Numbered from the stretch's first letter, positions 18,282-27,059 are shown. The stretch is 64,000 nucleotides of DNA from Pseudobutyrivibrio xylanivorans DSM 14809 (GCF_900141825.1 NZ_FQYQ01000007.1:1-64000), one strand, 5' to 3'. Translations and numbers: made by a program. Notes: generated from the sequence alone by a model not told the origin.

Positions 18282-18651
18282 ATCTATTTATACTCCCTCT
18301 ATTACCCTTATTGTTTTAGGCACAAAAAAAGAACATGCCTAAAGATACAAGAGCTCCAACTCTCGACACAGCCACATTCTCATCTCTCACGGGCATTTAT
18401 TAACTTTTATATGTAAATGATACACGACACCTGGGTAAAATTCAACATAAAATTTTCACATAATTACCATTACTTGTACATAATTGCTCAAAATTGTCAT
18501 TGTTATGATATTAACAAACTGTAAATTATGTATAATTTCGTGAGTTTAAGGGATTTTATGTTTAGATAAAATAGACAAGTGTGCGACACAGAAAGATTTT
18601 TGGCAAAATTAAAGCAAGTTTTGATAATAGATACCAAAACTTGCTCTTTTG
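18282..18651 (-). promoter_or_regulatory. glp leader region with hairpin enclosing a U-tract
   Basis: This 370-base gap holds the thrH terminator (18604-18645), an A/T-rich stretch, and the glpP leader. In the leader TTTAGGCA (18343-18336 on the minus strand) can pair with TGCCTAAA (18322-18315), trapping a run of seven T in the loop. Just upstream are AGAG-TTGGAG-CTCT and an ATGCC that could pair with the GGCAT of the same arm. This looks like a terminator/antiterminator choice suited to GlpP. No -10/-35 pair is convincing. Confidence 0.5.
18604..18645 (-). terminator. Terminator after thrH
   Basis: Minus-strand hairpin AGCAAGTTTTG/CAAAACTTGCT with an 11-base loop and a TTAATTTT tail, 7 bases past the stop. 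Confidence 0.85.
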
Positions 18652-19254
18652 TTATTTTTGAACTTCAATTATTGCGTTGTATAAGTCGTCGTATTCTTCA
18701 AAGGCCGGATACTGTGGATAATCCTTCTTGATAGCATCTGTTGTTCTGAATAAGAAGCCTGCCTTTGATGCTTCAATCATTGCAAGATCATTGAAGCTGT
18801 CGCCACTGGCAATAGTTTCAAAACCACAGGACTGCAAAGCTCTTACTGTTGTAAGCTTACTCTTGTCGCAGCGCATCTTGTAGCCTGTGATTTCACCATT
18901 ATCTCCAACGATTAACTCGTTGCAGAAGATTGTAGGCATTCCAAGCTTTTCCATAAGAGGGCCTGCAAACTGTGAAAATGTATCACTAATAATGATAACC
19001 TGACCAAAAGCTCTAAGCTTATCTAAAAACTCCTTAGCACCTGGAAGTGGATCGATAGTAGCAATAGTATTCTGGATTTCTTTTAATCCAAGTCCATGCT
19101 CTTTTAAAATACCAATTCTATAATTCATGAGCTTGTCGTAATCAGGCTCATCTCTTGTAGTCTTTTTAAGCTCAGGAATGCCTGTTGCCTCGGCAAAAGC
19201 AATCCAAATCTCTGGAACCAAAACACCTTCTAAATCTAAGCAAGTAACGTACAT
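18652..19254 (-). CDS. thrH: ThrH-type phosphatase: phosphoserine:homoserine phosphotransferase
   Basis: 200 residues, HAD superfamily. It opens with CLDLEGVLVPEIWIAFAE, very close to the Pseudomonas ThrH sequence I recall, with the nucleophile in DLEG. SDTF gives motif II and GDSFNDLAM motif IV. ThrH dephosphorylates phosphoserine and can pass the phosphate to homoserine. It follows homoserine dehydrogenase by 11 bases, which supports a homoserine kinase-like role in threonine synthesis. Confidence 0.88.
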   Translation of the reverse strand: MYVTCLDLEGVLVPEIWIAFAEATGIPELKKTTRDEPDYDKLMNYRIGILKEHGLGLKEIQNTIATIDPLPGAKEFLDKLRAFGQVIIISDTFSQFAGPLMEKLGMPTIFCNELIVGDNGEITGYKMRCDKSKLTTVRALQSCGFETIASGDSFNDLAMIEASKAGFLFRTTDAIKKDYPQYPAFEEYDDLYNAIIEVQK

Positions 19255-19265
19255 GTCTATTCTCC

Positions 19266-20462
19266 TTATGCCAATCTAATAACTGATATTATTCCACCAA
19301 GTGCCGCAATACGTTCGTTGAATTCACGCTCTGTCATCTCTGAAGTAATGAAACCAACTTCATCATCCAAGTCGAGGTTAGCATATTCAACATTCTCGAA
19401 TTCATTTTCAATATTAGACTGTGAAGCTGTGGCTCTAACAAAATATCTGAACTGCTCCTGGGTTGGATCTGAAAGCTGATACTTTTCTGATGTCCAGCCA
19501 ATCTTTACATATTTGTCCACATTTTTCGCAAGGAAAACCATATCCCCCACAACAGCTGATGCTGTAGGAAGTGCTCCTGCACCAGCGCCATAATACATAG
19601 ACTCACCGAGCATATTTCCCTTTACAGAGACTGCGTTCATAACACCTGAAACGTGATATAGCATGTTCTCTGGCTTAACTAAATATGGTGCCACACGACA
19701 TGCATATTTATCTCCAACCTTAACGCTGCGGGCAATAAGCTTAATGCTTCTTCCCATAGCCTTAGCATATTTGAAATCAGTAGCAGAAATCTTGCTGATT
19801 CCCTCTGTAGGAATATCATTGAAATCAACATTTTTTCCTGTAATAAGAGATGTAAGGATGGCAATTTTACGACAGCTGTCAAAACCTTCAACATCTGCTG
19901 TTGGGTCCTTCTCAGCATAGCCAAGAGACTGTGCCTCCGCTAAAATCTCTGCATAGTCACTGCCAAACTGCTCCATATTTGTAAGCATGTAGTTAGTAGT
20001 ACCGTTGCAGATAGCATCAATCTCTTCTATAACATCACCAGTTAAGCAGGCAGTCAGGGTTCTAATAATAGGAATACCGCCACCTACGGCTGCTTCAAAC
20101 ACAAAGTTAACATTGTGCTTTTCTGCAATCTGCATCAGCTCCGCACCCTTATCGGCAACAAGTGCCTTATTAGATGTAGTAACTGATTTACCAGCTTCCA
20201 ACATTGCCTTCACAAAGGTAAATGCAGGCTCAACACCACCCATTGTCTCGACAACGATTTTGACATCTTTATCTTTTACGATTTCCTTGTAATCCTTAAC
20301 AAAACATTTTTCGTTAGGGTCACCAGGAAAATCTCTAAGGTCAAGAATATATTTAAGCTCAAGTGGCTCACCAATTCTCTCTGCCAAGATGTCTTTGTTT
20401 GTCTCAAGAACCTTTGCTACTCCGGAACCGATAGTTCCATATCCCATAATTGCTGCTTTCAT
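19266..20462 (-). CDS. hom: Homoserine dehydrogenase
   Basis: 398 residues. The NAD(P) loop GYGTIGSGVAKVLE is at residues 7-20. The catalytic core includes VVETMGGVEPA, the TTSNKALVA segment, NGTTNYML and the GAGAGALPTASAVVGD block. The C-terminal part carries an ACT-like region (residues about 325-398), as expected for threonine-feedback control. It reduces aspartate semialdehyde to homoserine. Seven bases separate it from the ACT-domain gene upstream. Confidence 0.96.
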   Translation of the reverse strand: MKAAIMGYGTIGSGVAKVLETNKDILAERIGEPLELKYILDLRDFPGDPNEKCFVKDYKEIVKDKDVKIVVETMGGVEPAFTFVKAMLEAGKSVTTSNKALVADKGAELMQIAEKHNVNFVFEAAVGGGIPIIRTLTACLTGDVIEEIDAICNGTTNYMLTNMEQFGSDYAEILAEAQSLGYAEKDPTADVEGFDSCRKIAILTSLITGKNVDFNDIPTEGISKISATDFKYAKAMGRSIKLIARSVKVGDKYACRVAPYLVKPENMLYHVSGVMNAVSVKGNMLGESMYYGAGAGALPTASAVVGDMVFLAKNVDKYVKIGWTSEKYQLSDPTQEQFRYFVRATASQSNIENEFENVEYANLDLDDEVGFITSEMTEREFNERIAALGGIISVIRLA

Positions 20463-20469
20463 CCTGTTG

Positions 20470-20913
20470 TCACTCCCTTGCTAAAATTTTTACATAATGA
20501 ACACCATCAACGGCCTCTATCGCACTGACAAGATCTGAGAAATCCCCCGAATCTTCCAGCACATCCACCGAAATAGTAAGGGTGGCAAAACCATTGACCG
20601 GAATACTTTGATGTATAGTCAAAATATTCACATGGAAATGGGCCATCTCTTCCAAAACCCCGGATAGAATTCCCGGCTCATCCTCCAGCTGGATAACCAT
20701 ATTAATAGTCTTTCCCTTTATATCCTCATGGAATGGGAAAATGTCATCCTTATACTTATAAAATGAGCTACGGCTTATGCCAACCTTTTCGGTAGCCTCC
20801 TGAACTGAATCGCATTTACCAGTATCAATAAGCTTTTTAGCGGCAACAACCTTTAGCAATACTTCTGGTACAGCTTTTTCTTTTAAAACAAAATAGGTAG
20901 TCTTCTCTGCCAT
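20470..20913 (-). CDS. ACT-domain protein, UPF0735/PheB-like
   Basis: 147 residues from the ATG at 20913 with GGAGGAG upstream; the longer frame runs into the operator region and is rejected. The N-terminal half has a helix-turn-helix-like stretch (VQEATEKVGISRSSFYKYKD, about residues 40-59). The C-terminal half is an ACT domain (DEPGILSGVLEEMAHFHVNI). Length matches the UPF0735 family, often beside hom in Firmicutes. A role as an amino-acid-sensing regulator is likely but unproven. Confidence 0.88.
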   Translation of the reverse strand: MAEKTTYFVLKEKAVPEVLLKVVAAKKLIDTGKCDSVQEATEKVGISRSSFYKYKDDIFPFHEDIKGKTINMVIQLEDEPGILSGVLEEMAHFHVNILTIHQSIPVNGFATLTISVDVLEDSGDFSDLVSAIEAVDGVHYVKILARE

Positions 20914-20934
20914 ATCTCCTCCACAAGTGTCTTT

Positions 20935-20954
20935 TGTACAAATACATTTGTACA
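20935..20954. promoter_or_regulatory. 20-bp palindrome at the transcription start of the ACT-hom-thrH operon
   Basis: TGTACAAAT and ATTTGTACA are perfect inverted arms around a 2-base centre. The site begins a few bases after the expected start point of the promoter at 20965-20994, where a bound protein would block transcription. The DNA-binding-like domain of the adjacent ACT protein makes autoregulation possible (inference). Confidence 0.6.
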
Positions 20955-20964
20955 CGCTTCAAAG

Positions 20965-20994
20965 ATAATAACATTAAACACTACCTAAATTCAA
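20965..20994 (-). promoter_or_regulatory. Promoter of the ACT-hom-thrH operon
   Basis: TTGAAT (20994-20989), 18 bases, TATTAT (20970-20965) on the minus strand. Confidence 0.6.
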
Positions 20995-21036
20995 GTACTT
21001 TATCATATTAAATTGTGAAAGTATTCTAAACCTTAC

Positions 21037-21125
21037 GCAAGTTACACTCTCAAGCCTGAGATATTACTCCGCTCAGCTGAAGAAAGCTTCGCTTGAGTAA
21101 CACTCAGAGCTTGATAGTTACTTGC
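21037..21125 (-). repeat. Dispersed structured element, copy A (3' of prfB)
   Basis: An 89-nt element with nested stems: GCAAGT/ACTTGC (21037-21042, 21120-21125), TCAAGC/GCTTGA, CTGAG/CTCAG (21056-21060, 21103-21107) and TTACT/AGTAA. It shares its loop and junction bases with copies B and C while the stem bases differ. It starts 5 bases past the prfB stop. Strand is assumed from the neighbouring genes. Confidence 0.75.
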
Positions 21126-21129
21126 TAGT

Positions 21130-22267
21130 TTAATCGTCTACGTTAGCGCCACGGTCTGGGCAACCTAATGATAACCATTTCAGGTACGCATTCATGAACG
21201 GTGTGAGTTTTCCATCAAGAACTGCATCGGCATTTCCTGATTCCTCTCCTGTGCGAAGATCTTTGACCATGGTGTAAGGCTGAAGGACATAGGAGCGGAT
21301 TTGGTTGCCCCATCCGATTTCTGATACCTCACCACGAATACCACTGGCCTTGGCTGCGTTCTCCTCCTGCTTTAAAAGAAGAAGCTTTGTCTTCAACATC
21401 TGCATAGCCTTGTCCTTATTTTGGAACTGGCTTCGCTCGTTCTGGCAGGTAACAACTATTCCTGTTGGGAAATGGGTAATGCGGATAGCCGAGCTTGTCT
21501 TATTGATATGCTGACCACCGGCACCTGATGAACGATAAGTATCGATACGGATATCCTCATCCTTAATCTCTACATCAACATCCTCTTCGATATCAGGCAT
21601 TACATCACAGCTGGCAAAGGATGTCTGTCGCTTTCCCTGTGCATTAAATGGGGAAATTCTAACCAATCTGTGGATACCCTTTTCTGATTTTAGATATCCA
21701 TAGGCATTTTCACCATTTACCTGGAATGTAACTGATTTTATTCCCGCTTCATCACCTTCCTGGTAATCAAGCTCATCCAAAGCAAAGCCCATATCAGAAG
21801 CCCAGCGGCTGTACATTCTGTAAAGCATCTGTACCCAATCACAAGCCTCAACACCGCCTGCTCCTGAGTGTAATGTAACAATGGCACTATCACCATCATA
21901 CTCGCCAGAAAGAAGTGTCTTCATTCTGAGAGTCTCTAAATCTGTTTCAAACTCTTCTATAAGAAGAGCAACAGTATCAACTATCTCCTGGTCCTCTTCC
22001 TCATTTCCAAGCTCAATGTAATCTTCTATTTCTTTATATAAGTCTTCAAGCTTATCTATGACTGCAACGTCATCCTTCATGGATTTGAGCTCTTTCATCT
22101 TGGCTGTAGATGTGGTAGCATCTGTCCAAAAATCTGGAGCCTCCATCTCGCGCTCAAGCTCTTCTATGCGAGCTTTCTTGGCTGCGACGTCAAAGTGAAT
22201 CCCTCACTTCCGTCATAGAGTTTTTTTGCGACGTAAGTCGCTGCTTGAACTGATCAAGTTCTATCAC
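21130..22267 (-). CDS. prfB: Peptide chain release factor 2, with programmed +1 frameshift
   Basis: Translation starts at GTG 22267 after AGAGGTG, reads 25 codons, meets an in-frame TGA as codon 26 (22192-22190), and must shift +1 at CTT-TGA-C to continue as LDVAAKKARIEELE and on to 21130. The product is 378 residues. It recognises UGA and UAA stop codons. SSGAGGQHINKT contains the GGQ catalytic motif, and the tripeptide SPF is in RISPFNAQGKR. RF2 controls its own synthesis through this UGA, and a GAGGGAT stretch upstream of the slip site resembles the internal Shine-Dalgarno stimulator. Confidence 0.96.
22190..22204 (-). other. Programmed +1 frameshift site in prfB
   Basis: Minus-strand sequence GAGGGATTCACTTTGAC covers an SD-like block, the slippery CTT and the in-frame TGA followed by C, a weak termination context. 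The shift at codon 26 is in the same position as in E. coli prfB. Confidence 0.93.
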
Positions 22268-22288
22268 GAAATCACCTCTTTCCAGTCC

Positions 22289-22372
22289 GCTGGTTACGGC
22301 AACAAGCCTTATATTTCTCCGCTCATCTAACACGATTCGCTCAAGAAACATAAGAGCTTGATTCCTACCAGC
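22289..22372 (-). repeat. Dispersed structured element, copy B (between the S41 protease gene and prfB)
   Basis: 84 nt, aligned with copies A and C over the whole length. Stems: GCTGG/CCAGC (22289-22293, 22368-22372), CAAGC/GCTTG, CTTAT/ATAAG (22308-22312, 22350-22354), TTTCT/AGAAA (22314-22318, 22344-22348). It lies 7 bases upstream of the prfB RBS. A TATAAT-like -10 at 22429-22434 could place it inside the prfB leader. Confidence 0.72.
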
Positions 22373-22437
22373 TCATCTATTATTACGCTTTAAACCCAAT
22401 GCCTGATAACTATAAGCTATTTTTACATATTATACGA

Positions 22438-23736
22438 TTATTTCTCTGATAATACGTCGAGTGCCTTCTGGATTTGATTATCTAAGTCTACACTATAAGC
22501 GTCGTCTTCGCCACCCTGAAATTCGTACTCGAGTTCGATATCTGGAGCGATTCCTTTTCCGTGGATGCATTCGCCACTTGGAGTGTAATATGTCTGTGTT
22601 GTAAGCTTTAATGCTGAACCATCGCTAAGTGGAATTGTAGACTGAACAATACCCTTACCAAAAGTATTTGTACCAATGATTGTGCCATAGTCAAAATCTC
22701 TGATGGCACCTGTAAAAATCTCTGCTGCTGAAGCTGTATTTCCATTTACAAGAACTACCATAGGAATATCCTTTGATGAACCTTCATCAGAAAGGAAATC
22801 TTCACGATGACCTGCCTTGTCCATTGTGTAAACAACAGTGCCCTTTGGAAGGAGATAATCAAGCATCTCCACCACCGAATCAAGTAATCCGCCACCATTG
22901 TTTCTCATATCAAACACAACTGATACCATTCCTTGCTTTTCAAGATCCTTGTAAGCCGCTACAAAGTCTTTATATGTATGCTCTGTAAACTGAGATACAG
23001 CGATATAACCAACATTTCCCTCAAGCATCTGATACTCAACAGTAGGTGTGGCAATGGATGCTCTGGTACATACCATTGTCTGCTCTTCGCCATCTCTTGA
23101 AATAACAAGTTCAACATCAGTGCCTTCCTCGCCTCGAATGTGCTGAACAAAAGTATCAAGTCCTTCATCAGTTGCAAGGTATCCATCTGCAGAAACAATA
23201 TAATCGCCTTCCTTTAGTCCAGCCTTCTCTGCAGGTGTTTCTTTGTAAACCTTTGTAATAGTAACTGCGCCTGTCTCAGCATTCTTCTGAAGAAGCGCTC
23301 CTATTCCTGCGTAATTTCCAGTGAGGGTAGCCATCAAATCCTCGTACTCCTCTGCTGTGTAGTATTCAGAATATGGATCATCCAAACTCTCTACAACTCC
23401 TTTATAAACGCCATTTACAAGCTTATCATTATCAACATCCTGATAGTAATATGTCTCTATTACAGAAAGAATAGTACTAAATTTTGAATCTCCAGACTCT
23501 CCGCCCTGAAGAGACTCTAATACCTCTTTAGAGGACTCGTCCTTAAAGGAAATTCTTGAACCTATTAATCCAAGTCCAATAATAGCTGTAGCAACACAGC
23601 CTACTACTATTCCTAAGAATCCAACTAAAAATATAGGCCATTTCTTAGGCTTAGGCTGAACCTTTTCTTCAAAGTAATAATTTACTGTCTCTGGATCTAC
23701 TACCTTCCCAACTCGTTCATTCTGATCTTCAAACAT
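22438..23736 (-). CDS. S41 family C-terminal processing peptidase
   Basis: 432 residues. N-terminal membrane anchor at about residues 34-56 after a Lys/Pro-rich cytoplasmic segment, so the protease faces outside. A PDZ domain follows (AGIGALLQ...ETPAEKAGLKEGDYI, about 140-215). The S41 catalytic core has VFDMRNNGGGLLDSVVEML and the serine/lysine pair in NGNTASAAEIFTGA ... TFGKGIVQS. It belongs to the CtpA/CtpB family. Gene order ftsE-ftsX-ctp is common in Firmicutes and suggests a role in envelope remodelling. Confidence 0.93.
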   Translation of the reverse strand: MFEDQNERVGKVVDPETVNYYFEEKVQPKPKKWPIFLVGFLGIVVGCVATAIIGLGLIGSRISFKDESSKEVLESLQGGESGDSKFSTILSVIETYYYQDVDNDKLVNGVYKGVVESLDDPYSEYYTAEEYEDLMATLTGNYAGIGALLQKNAETGAVTITKVYKETPAEKAGLKEGDYIVSADGYLATDEGLDTFVQHIRGEEGTDVELVISRDGEEQTMVCTRASIATPTVEYQMLEGNVGYIAVSQFTEHTYKDFVAAYKDLEKQGMVSVVFDMRNNGGGLLDSVVEMLDYLLPKGTVVYTMDKAGHREDFLSDEGSSKDIPMVVLVNGNTASAAEIFTGAIRDFDYGTIIGTNTFGKGIVQSTIPLSDGSALKLTTQTYYTPSGECIHGKGIAPDIELEYEFQGGEDDAYSVDLDNQIQKALDVLSEK

Positions 23737-23759
23737 TATGTACCTCCATTATATATAGA

Positions 23760-23785
23760 AGTGCCTCAGCATCCGCCAAGGCACT
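23760..23785 (-). other. Hairpin between ftsX and the S41 protease gene
   Basis: AGTGCCT/AGGCACT with a 12-base loop on the minus strand, without a following T-run. It may be a processing or weak attenuation site. Confidence 0.45.
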
Positions 23786-23805
23786 CCCTAAATAAACATT
23801 TTTAA

Positions 23806-24714
23806 CTAAACTCTTAAATGTTTGTGCAATGTTACACGAGAACCGAACCAGCCAATTCCGATACCAAGTATGAGAGAAATAGGAACCAAAGTTCTAAAAA
23901 TTTCTTCTACTGGAATAAATGTAACCATATTGCTAAGGAAATTGAATTCAGAACTAGCATATTCAATTACCTTTTCATAAATAAAGAACAGAAGAACAAG
24001 AGGAATGATTGAACCTATCAAGCCAATGAAAACACCCTCTACTACAAATGGAGCTCTAACGAAAGCATCTTTCGCACCAATGAGCTTCATGATAGCAATC
24101 TCTTCTCTTCTAACTGAAATGCCAACCATAACAGTATTGCTGATAAGGAAAACCGATACAGCAAGAAGTATGATGACAATCGCCATAGATACAATTGTAA
24201 TGGCTCTGTTGATATCTGTAAGTGTTTTTGCAGCTACCTCAGACTGATTTACCTGACGAATACCGTCAAGTCCATTAAGGAAGGAAACCAGTGTTGGCTG
24301 CATAGCTACATCATTAAGATATATCTCATAGTTTGCTGAGTTGGCAAGTGGATTGTCATCTGCAAATCCAGCTGCAAGCTCCTCATTTCCACCAAAGTAT
24401 TCTTCCTGATAATCTGCCCAAGCCTGCTCAGCGGAAATGTAATTATAACTTTTTACTTCTACGCGCTTCTTTATTTCATTACCAATCTCATCTATACGCT
24501 GCTGAGATATTCCTTCATCAAAGAAAACTGTAACTGCAACACCTTCCTCTGCGGATCTTACCATAGCCTGGAAATTTGTTCCCAACGCATAGAAAATACC
24601 GAAAAGGAAAATACATGCTGTCATTGTAGCGATTGAAGCAAGTGAGAACATCTTGTTTCTCCAAATGTTCTTTAAACCTTGTCCCAGGTTGTAAATGTGG
24701 GTACTAATCTTCAT
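23806..24714 (-). CDS. ftsX: Cell division permease FtsX
   Basis: 302 residues from the ATG at 24714, preceded by GGGAGGTG; an ATG 7 codons upstream is less well placed. Four membrane segments: one at about residues 23-43 and three in the C-terminal half, with a large extracellular domain (about 44-165) between the first and second. FtsX with FtsE transmits a signal across the membrane to activate peptidoglycan hydrolases. It overlaps ftsE by 11 bases. Confidence 0.94.
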   Translation of the reverse strand: MKISTHIYNLGQGLKNIWRNKMFSLASIATMTACIFLFGIFYALGTNFQAMVRSAEEGVAVTVFFDEGISQQRIDEIGNEIKKRVEVKSYNYISAEQAWADYQEEYFGGNEELAAGFADDNPLANSANYEIYLNDVAMQPTLVSFLNGLDGIRQVNQSEVAAKTLTDINRAITIVSMAIVIILLAVSVFLISNTVMVGISVRREEIAIMKLIGAKDAFVRAPFVVEGVFIGLIGSIIPLVLLFFIYEKVIEYASSEFNFLSNMVTFIPVEEIFRTLVPISLILGIGIGWFGSRVTLHKHLRV

Positions 24715-25384
24715 AGTTGTCACCTCCCACATCACTTACTACAACACCTTTTTTGATTGTAATAACTCTCTTATTCATGGCTCTGACGATTTCCATATTG
24801 TGTGTTACAACAACAACTGTTGTACCACGCTGATTAATTTCGTCAAGAAGTCTCATGATTTCCCATGTGTTATCACTATCAAGATTTCCAGTAGGCTCAT
24901 CAGCCAGAATAATCTTTGGCTCGTTAACAAGCGCTCTTGCTATAGCAACACGCTGCTGCTCTCCACCGGAAAGCTGACTAGGCTTTGACTTATATTTTGC
25001 TGCAAGTCCTACAAGAGATAACATTGTAGGAACCTTTTTCTTTATTTCACGATTTGAACGTTCAACTACCTTCATAGCAAATGCAACATTTTCATATACA
25101 TTTCTATCCGGCAGAAGACGGAAGTTTTGGAATACTACGCCAACATTCCTACGATACATAGGAACCTTTTTGTGAGTAACCTTTTTTAAATCCTGACCAT
25201 TAATATAAATCTTGCCTTTGGTAGGCTCCAATTCTTTCAATAACAATCTGATAAGGGTAGACTTACCAGAGCCACTATCTCCAACAACAAAAACGAATTC
25301 GCCTGGATCAATGTGAATAGTTACGTCCTCAAGAGCAGGTTTGCCAGCCTCATAGGACTTACTAACATGATCTAATCGTATCAA
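24704..25384 (-). CDS. ftsE: Cell division ATP-binding protein FtsE
   Basis: 226 residues, ABC ATPase. Walker [10 protein letters not shown], the [17 protein letters not shown]-loop region typical of FtsE, signature [14 protein letters not shown], and Walker [13 protein letters not shown]. Translation starts at a TTG (25384) 7 bases after GAGG, an uncommon start codon. Partner of FtsX immediately downstream. Confidence 0.95.
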   Translation of the reverse strand: MIRLDHVSKSYEAGKPALEDVTIHIDPGEFVFVVGDSGSGKSTLIRLLLKELEPTKGKIYINGQDLKKVTHKKVPMYRRNVGVVFQNFRLLPDRNVYENVAFAMKVVERSNREIKKKVPTMLSLVGLAAKYKSKPSQLSGGEQQRVAIARALVNEPKIILADEPTGNLDSDNTWEIMRLLDEINQRGTTVVVVTHNMEIVRAMNKRVITIKKGVVVSDVGGDNYED

Positions 25385-25415
25385 TTCTATACCTCATTTC
25401 CAAACTAACTAATAT

Positions 25416-26504
25416 CTAGAACTTTTCACTTTCCATATACTTCATGTATTTTACTACCATTAAAGCAATCTTGAAAGTAATTGCATCCTCGAATACACGC
25501 AAATCAAGGCCTGTGCTCTTCTCCAACTTATCTAGTCTGTATACAAGAGTATTTCTATGAATGTAGAGCTGGCGTGATGTCTCTGAAACGTTCAGGCTAT
25601 TCTCAAAGAACTTACTAATAGTTGTAAGTGTTTCCTCATCAAAATCATCTGGAGATTTGTTTTCAAAAATCTCAGAGATAAACATTCTACAAAGTGGAAT
25701 AGGAAGCTGATAAATAAGACGACCAATTCCAAGCTGAGAATATGCGATAACATTCTGATCGTTAAAGAAGATTTTGCCTACATCCATAGCCATAGAAGCT
25801 TCTTTATAAGAACGTGAAACTTCTTTGATTTCTCCTACAACAGTACCGTAAGATACTCTTACCTTCTTAGTGTCCTTATCATGGAAAGCATCGATAATAA
25901 CTGCTGCTATCTTATCAATTTCTGCATTAGAATCGTTCTCTCCAAGTTCTTTGACAACAATGATATTTCTCTCATCAACTGCTGTAACGAAATCTTTGTT
26001 CTTTCCCCCAAATACAGAACGCACTCTATCGAGCTCATCGCCATCCTTCTCAGGACCTACTTCGACAATCATAACTACTCTACGTGCATTAATATCCACA
26101 TGTAGCTTCTTAGAACGATTGTAGATATCAACAAGAAGTAAGTTATCTAATAATAAATTCTTGATGAAATTATCCTTATCAAAGCGTTCCTTATAAGCAA
26201 TCATCAGCTCCTGAATCTGGAAAGCTGCAATCTTACCAATAGTAGAAGACTCCTCATTATCGCCTAAAGCTAAAACAACAAACTCTAACTGCTGATCGTC
26301 AAATACTTTGAAAAAATGACAACCTAATGCGACCTGACTTTCAGCCTCAGAAGCCGCAAAAACAGCCACTGCATCTGAGTACTGTGCAGTGTCCCCAAAT
26401 GTTGCTGCGCACATGACACCATCAGAATCCATAACTGCTAAGTCTATTTTAGTCAGCTGATGAAGCCCTTCTAGTGTATTTTGCATAATTTGATTCGAAA
26501 TCAT
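25416..26504 (-). CDS. PucR/CdaR-type transcriptional regulator
   Basis: 362 residues. The C-terminal 60 residues carry the PucR helix-turn-helix (FFENSLNVSETSRQLYIHRNTLVYRLDKLEK). The middle has a GGDEF-like CdaR segment (VRVSYGTVVGEIKEVSRSYKEASMAMDVG). The N-terminal sensor domain (1-130) is unassigned. Such proteins often activate catabolic genes, but none is adjacent. Only 31 bases separate it from ftsE, so co-transcription is possible. The ligand is unknown. Confidence 0.85.
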   Translation of the reverse strand: MISNQIMQNTLEGLHQLTKIDLAVMDSDGVMCAATFGDTAQYSDAVAVFAASEAESQVALGCHFFKVFDDQQLEFVVLALGDNEESSTIGKIAAFQIQELMIAYKERFDKDNFIKNLLLDNLLLVDIYNRSKKLHVDINARRVVMIVEVGPEKDGDELDRVRSVFGGKNKDFVTAVDERNIIVVKELGENDSNAEIDKIAAVIIDAFHDKDTKKVRVSYGTVVGEIKEVSRSYKEASMAMDVGKIFFNDQNVIAYSQLGIGRLIYQLPIPLCRMFISEIFENKSPDDFDEETLTTISKFFENSLNVSETSRQLYIHRNTLVYRLDKLEKSTGLDLRVFEDAITFKIALMVVKYMKYMESEKF

Positions 26505-26818
26505 ATCGAATACCTCCTGAGTATATATGCAATATAAACAATGTAAAACTCCCTTTTTGCATACAAATTCACATAACCTATGCCTATTCTAATATAAATA
26601 ACCAAAAATGGGAATACTTATATTGTGATTTTTTATGCATATTTACAATTATACTCTATAAATTTTTTTGTATGGTTTCACATAATTACCAAATGGCAGT
26701 TATATTGTCAGATAATACTCAGATGTTTCAGATAAAATTCCTTCTCTTCCAAAGTCAAGAGTTTTTAGCATTTTCACAAGTTTTGTAGATTTAGGACAAA
26801 ACAATTGTTCCAGTTCAT
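26505..26818. other. A/T-rich regulatory gap upstream of the PucR-type gene
   Basis: About 310 bases with no reading frame of merit. A weak promoter-like pair TTGTAA/CAATAT is visible on the minus strand near 26620-26650. Otherwise I see nothing definite. Confidence 0.4.
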
Positions 26819-26869
26819 TGTGGATAACTTTTCATATTAGTTCACAATTATTGTGGATAAAGTGGATAA
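26819..26869 (-). promoter_or_regulatory. Cluster of three DnaA-box-like sites
   Basis: TTATCCACA occurs exactly on the minus strand at 26827-26819 and 26860-26852. A one-mismatch copy TTATCCACT is at 26869-26861, directly abutting the second. All three point the same way in very A/T-rich DNA. They may bind DnaA to regulate or titrate. No origin-linked genes (dnaA, dnaN, rpmH) are near, so I do not call an origin. Confidence 0.6.
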
Positions 26870-27059
26870 GACGTGTACAAGTCCGTTTTTTCGCTTTAAT
26901 TGTCCAATTTTTTGTTGATAAAATATTGCAAAACACACAACTGATAATTATATGTATTTTTAACATTCAATTCTTTTGTGCAAAATTATCTAAAAACTTT
27001 CTGTAATGCCAAATATTATTTTCTGACAATTATTAAAATAGTTTGACTATATGGGCGTA

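Noticed and set aside
22130-22200. prfB as a truncated or frameshifted pseudogene
   Set aside because: The break is the conserved programmed +1 site at codon 26 with CTT TGA C, and the rest of RF2 is intact.
26819-26869. Chromosomal replication origin
   Set aside because: Three DnaA-like boxes only, and no dnaA, dnaN, recF, gyrB, rpmH or mnmG nearby.
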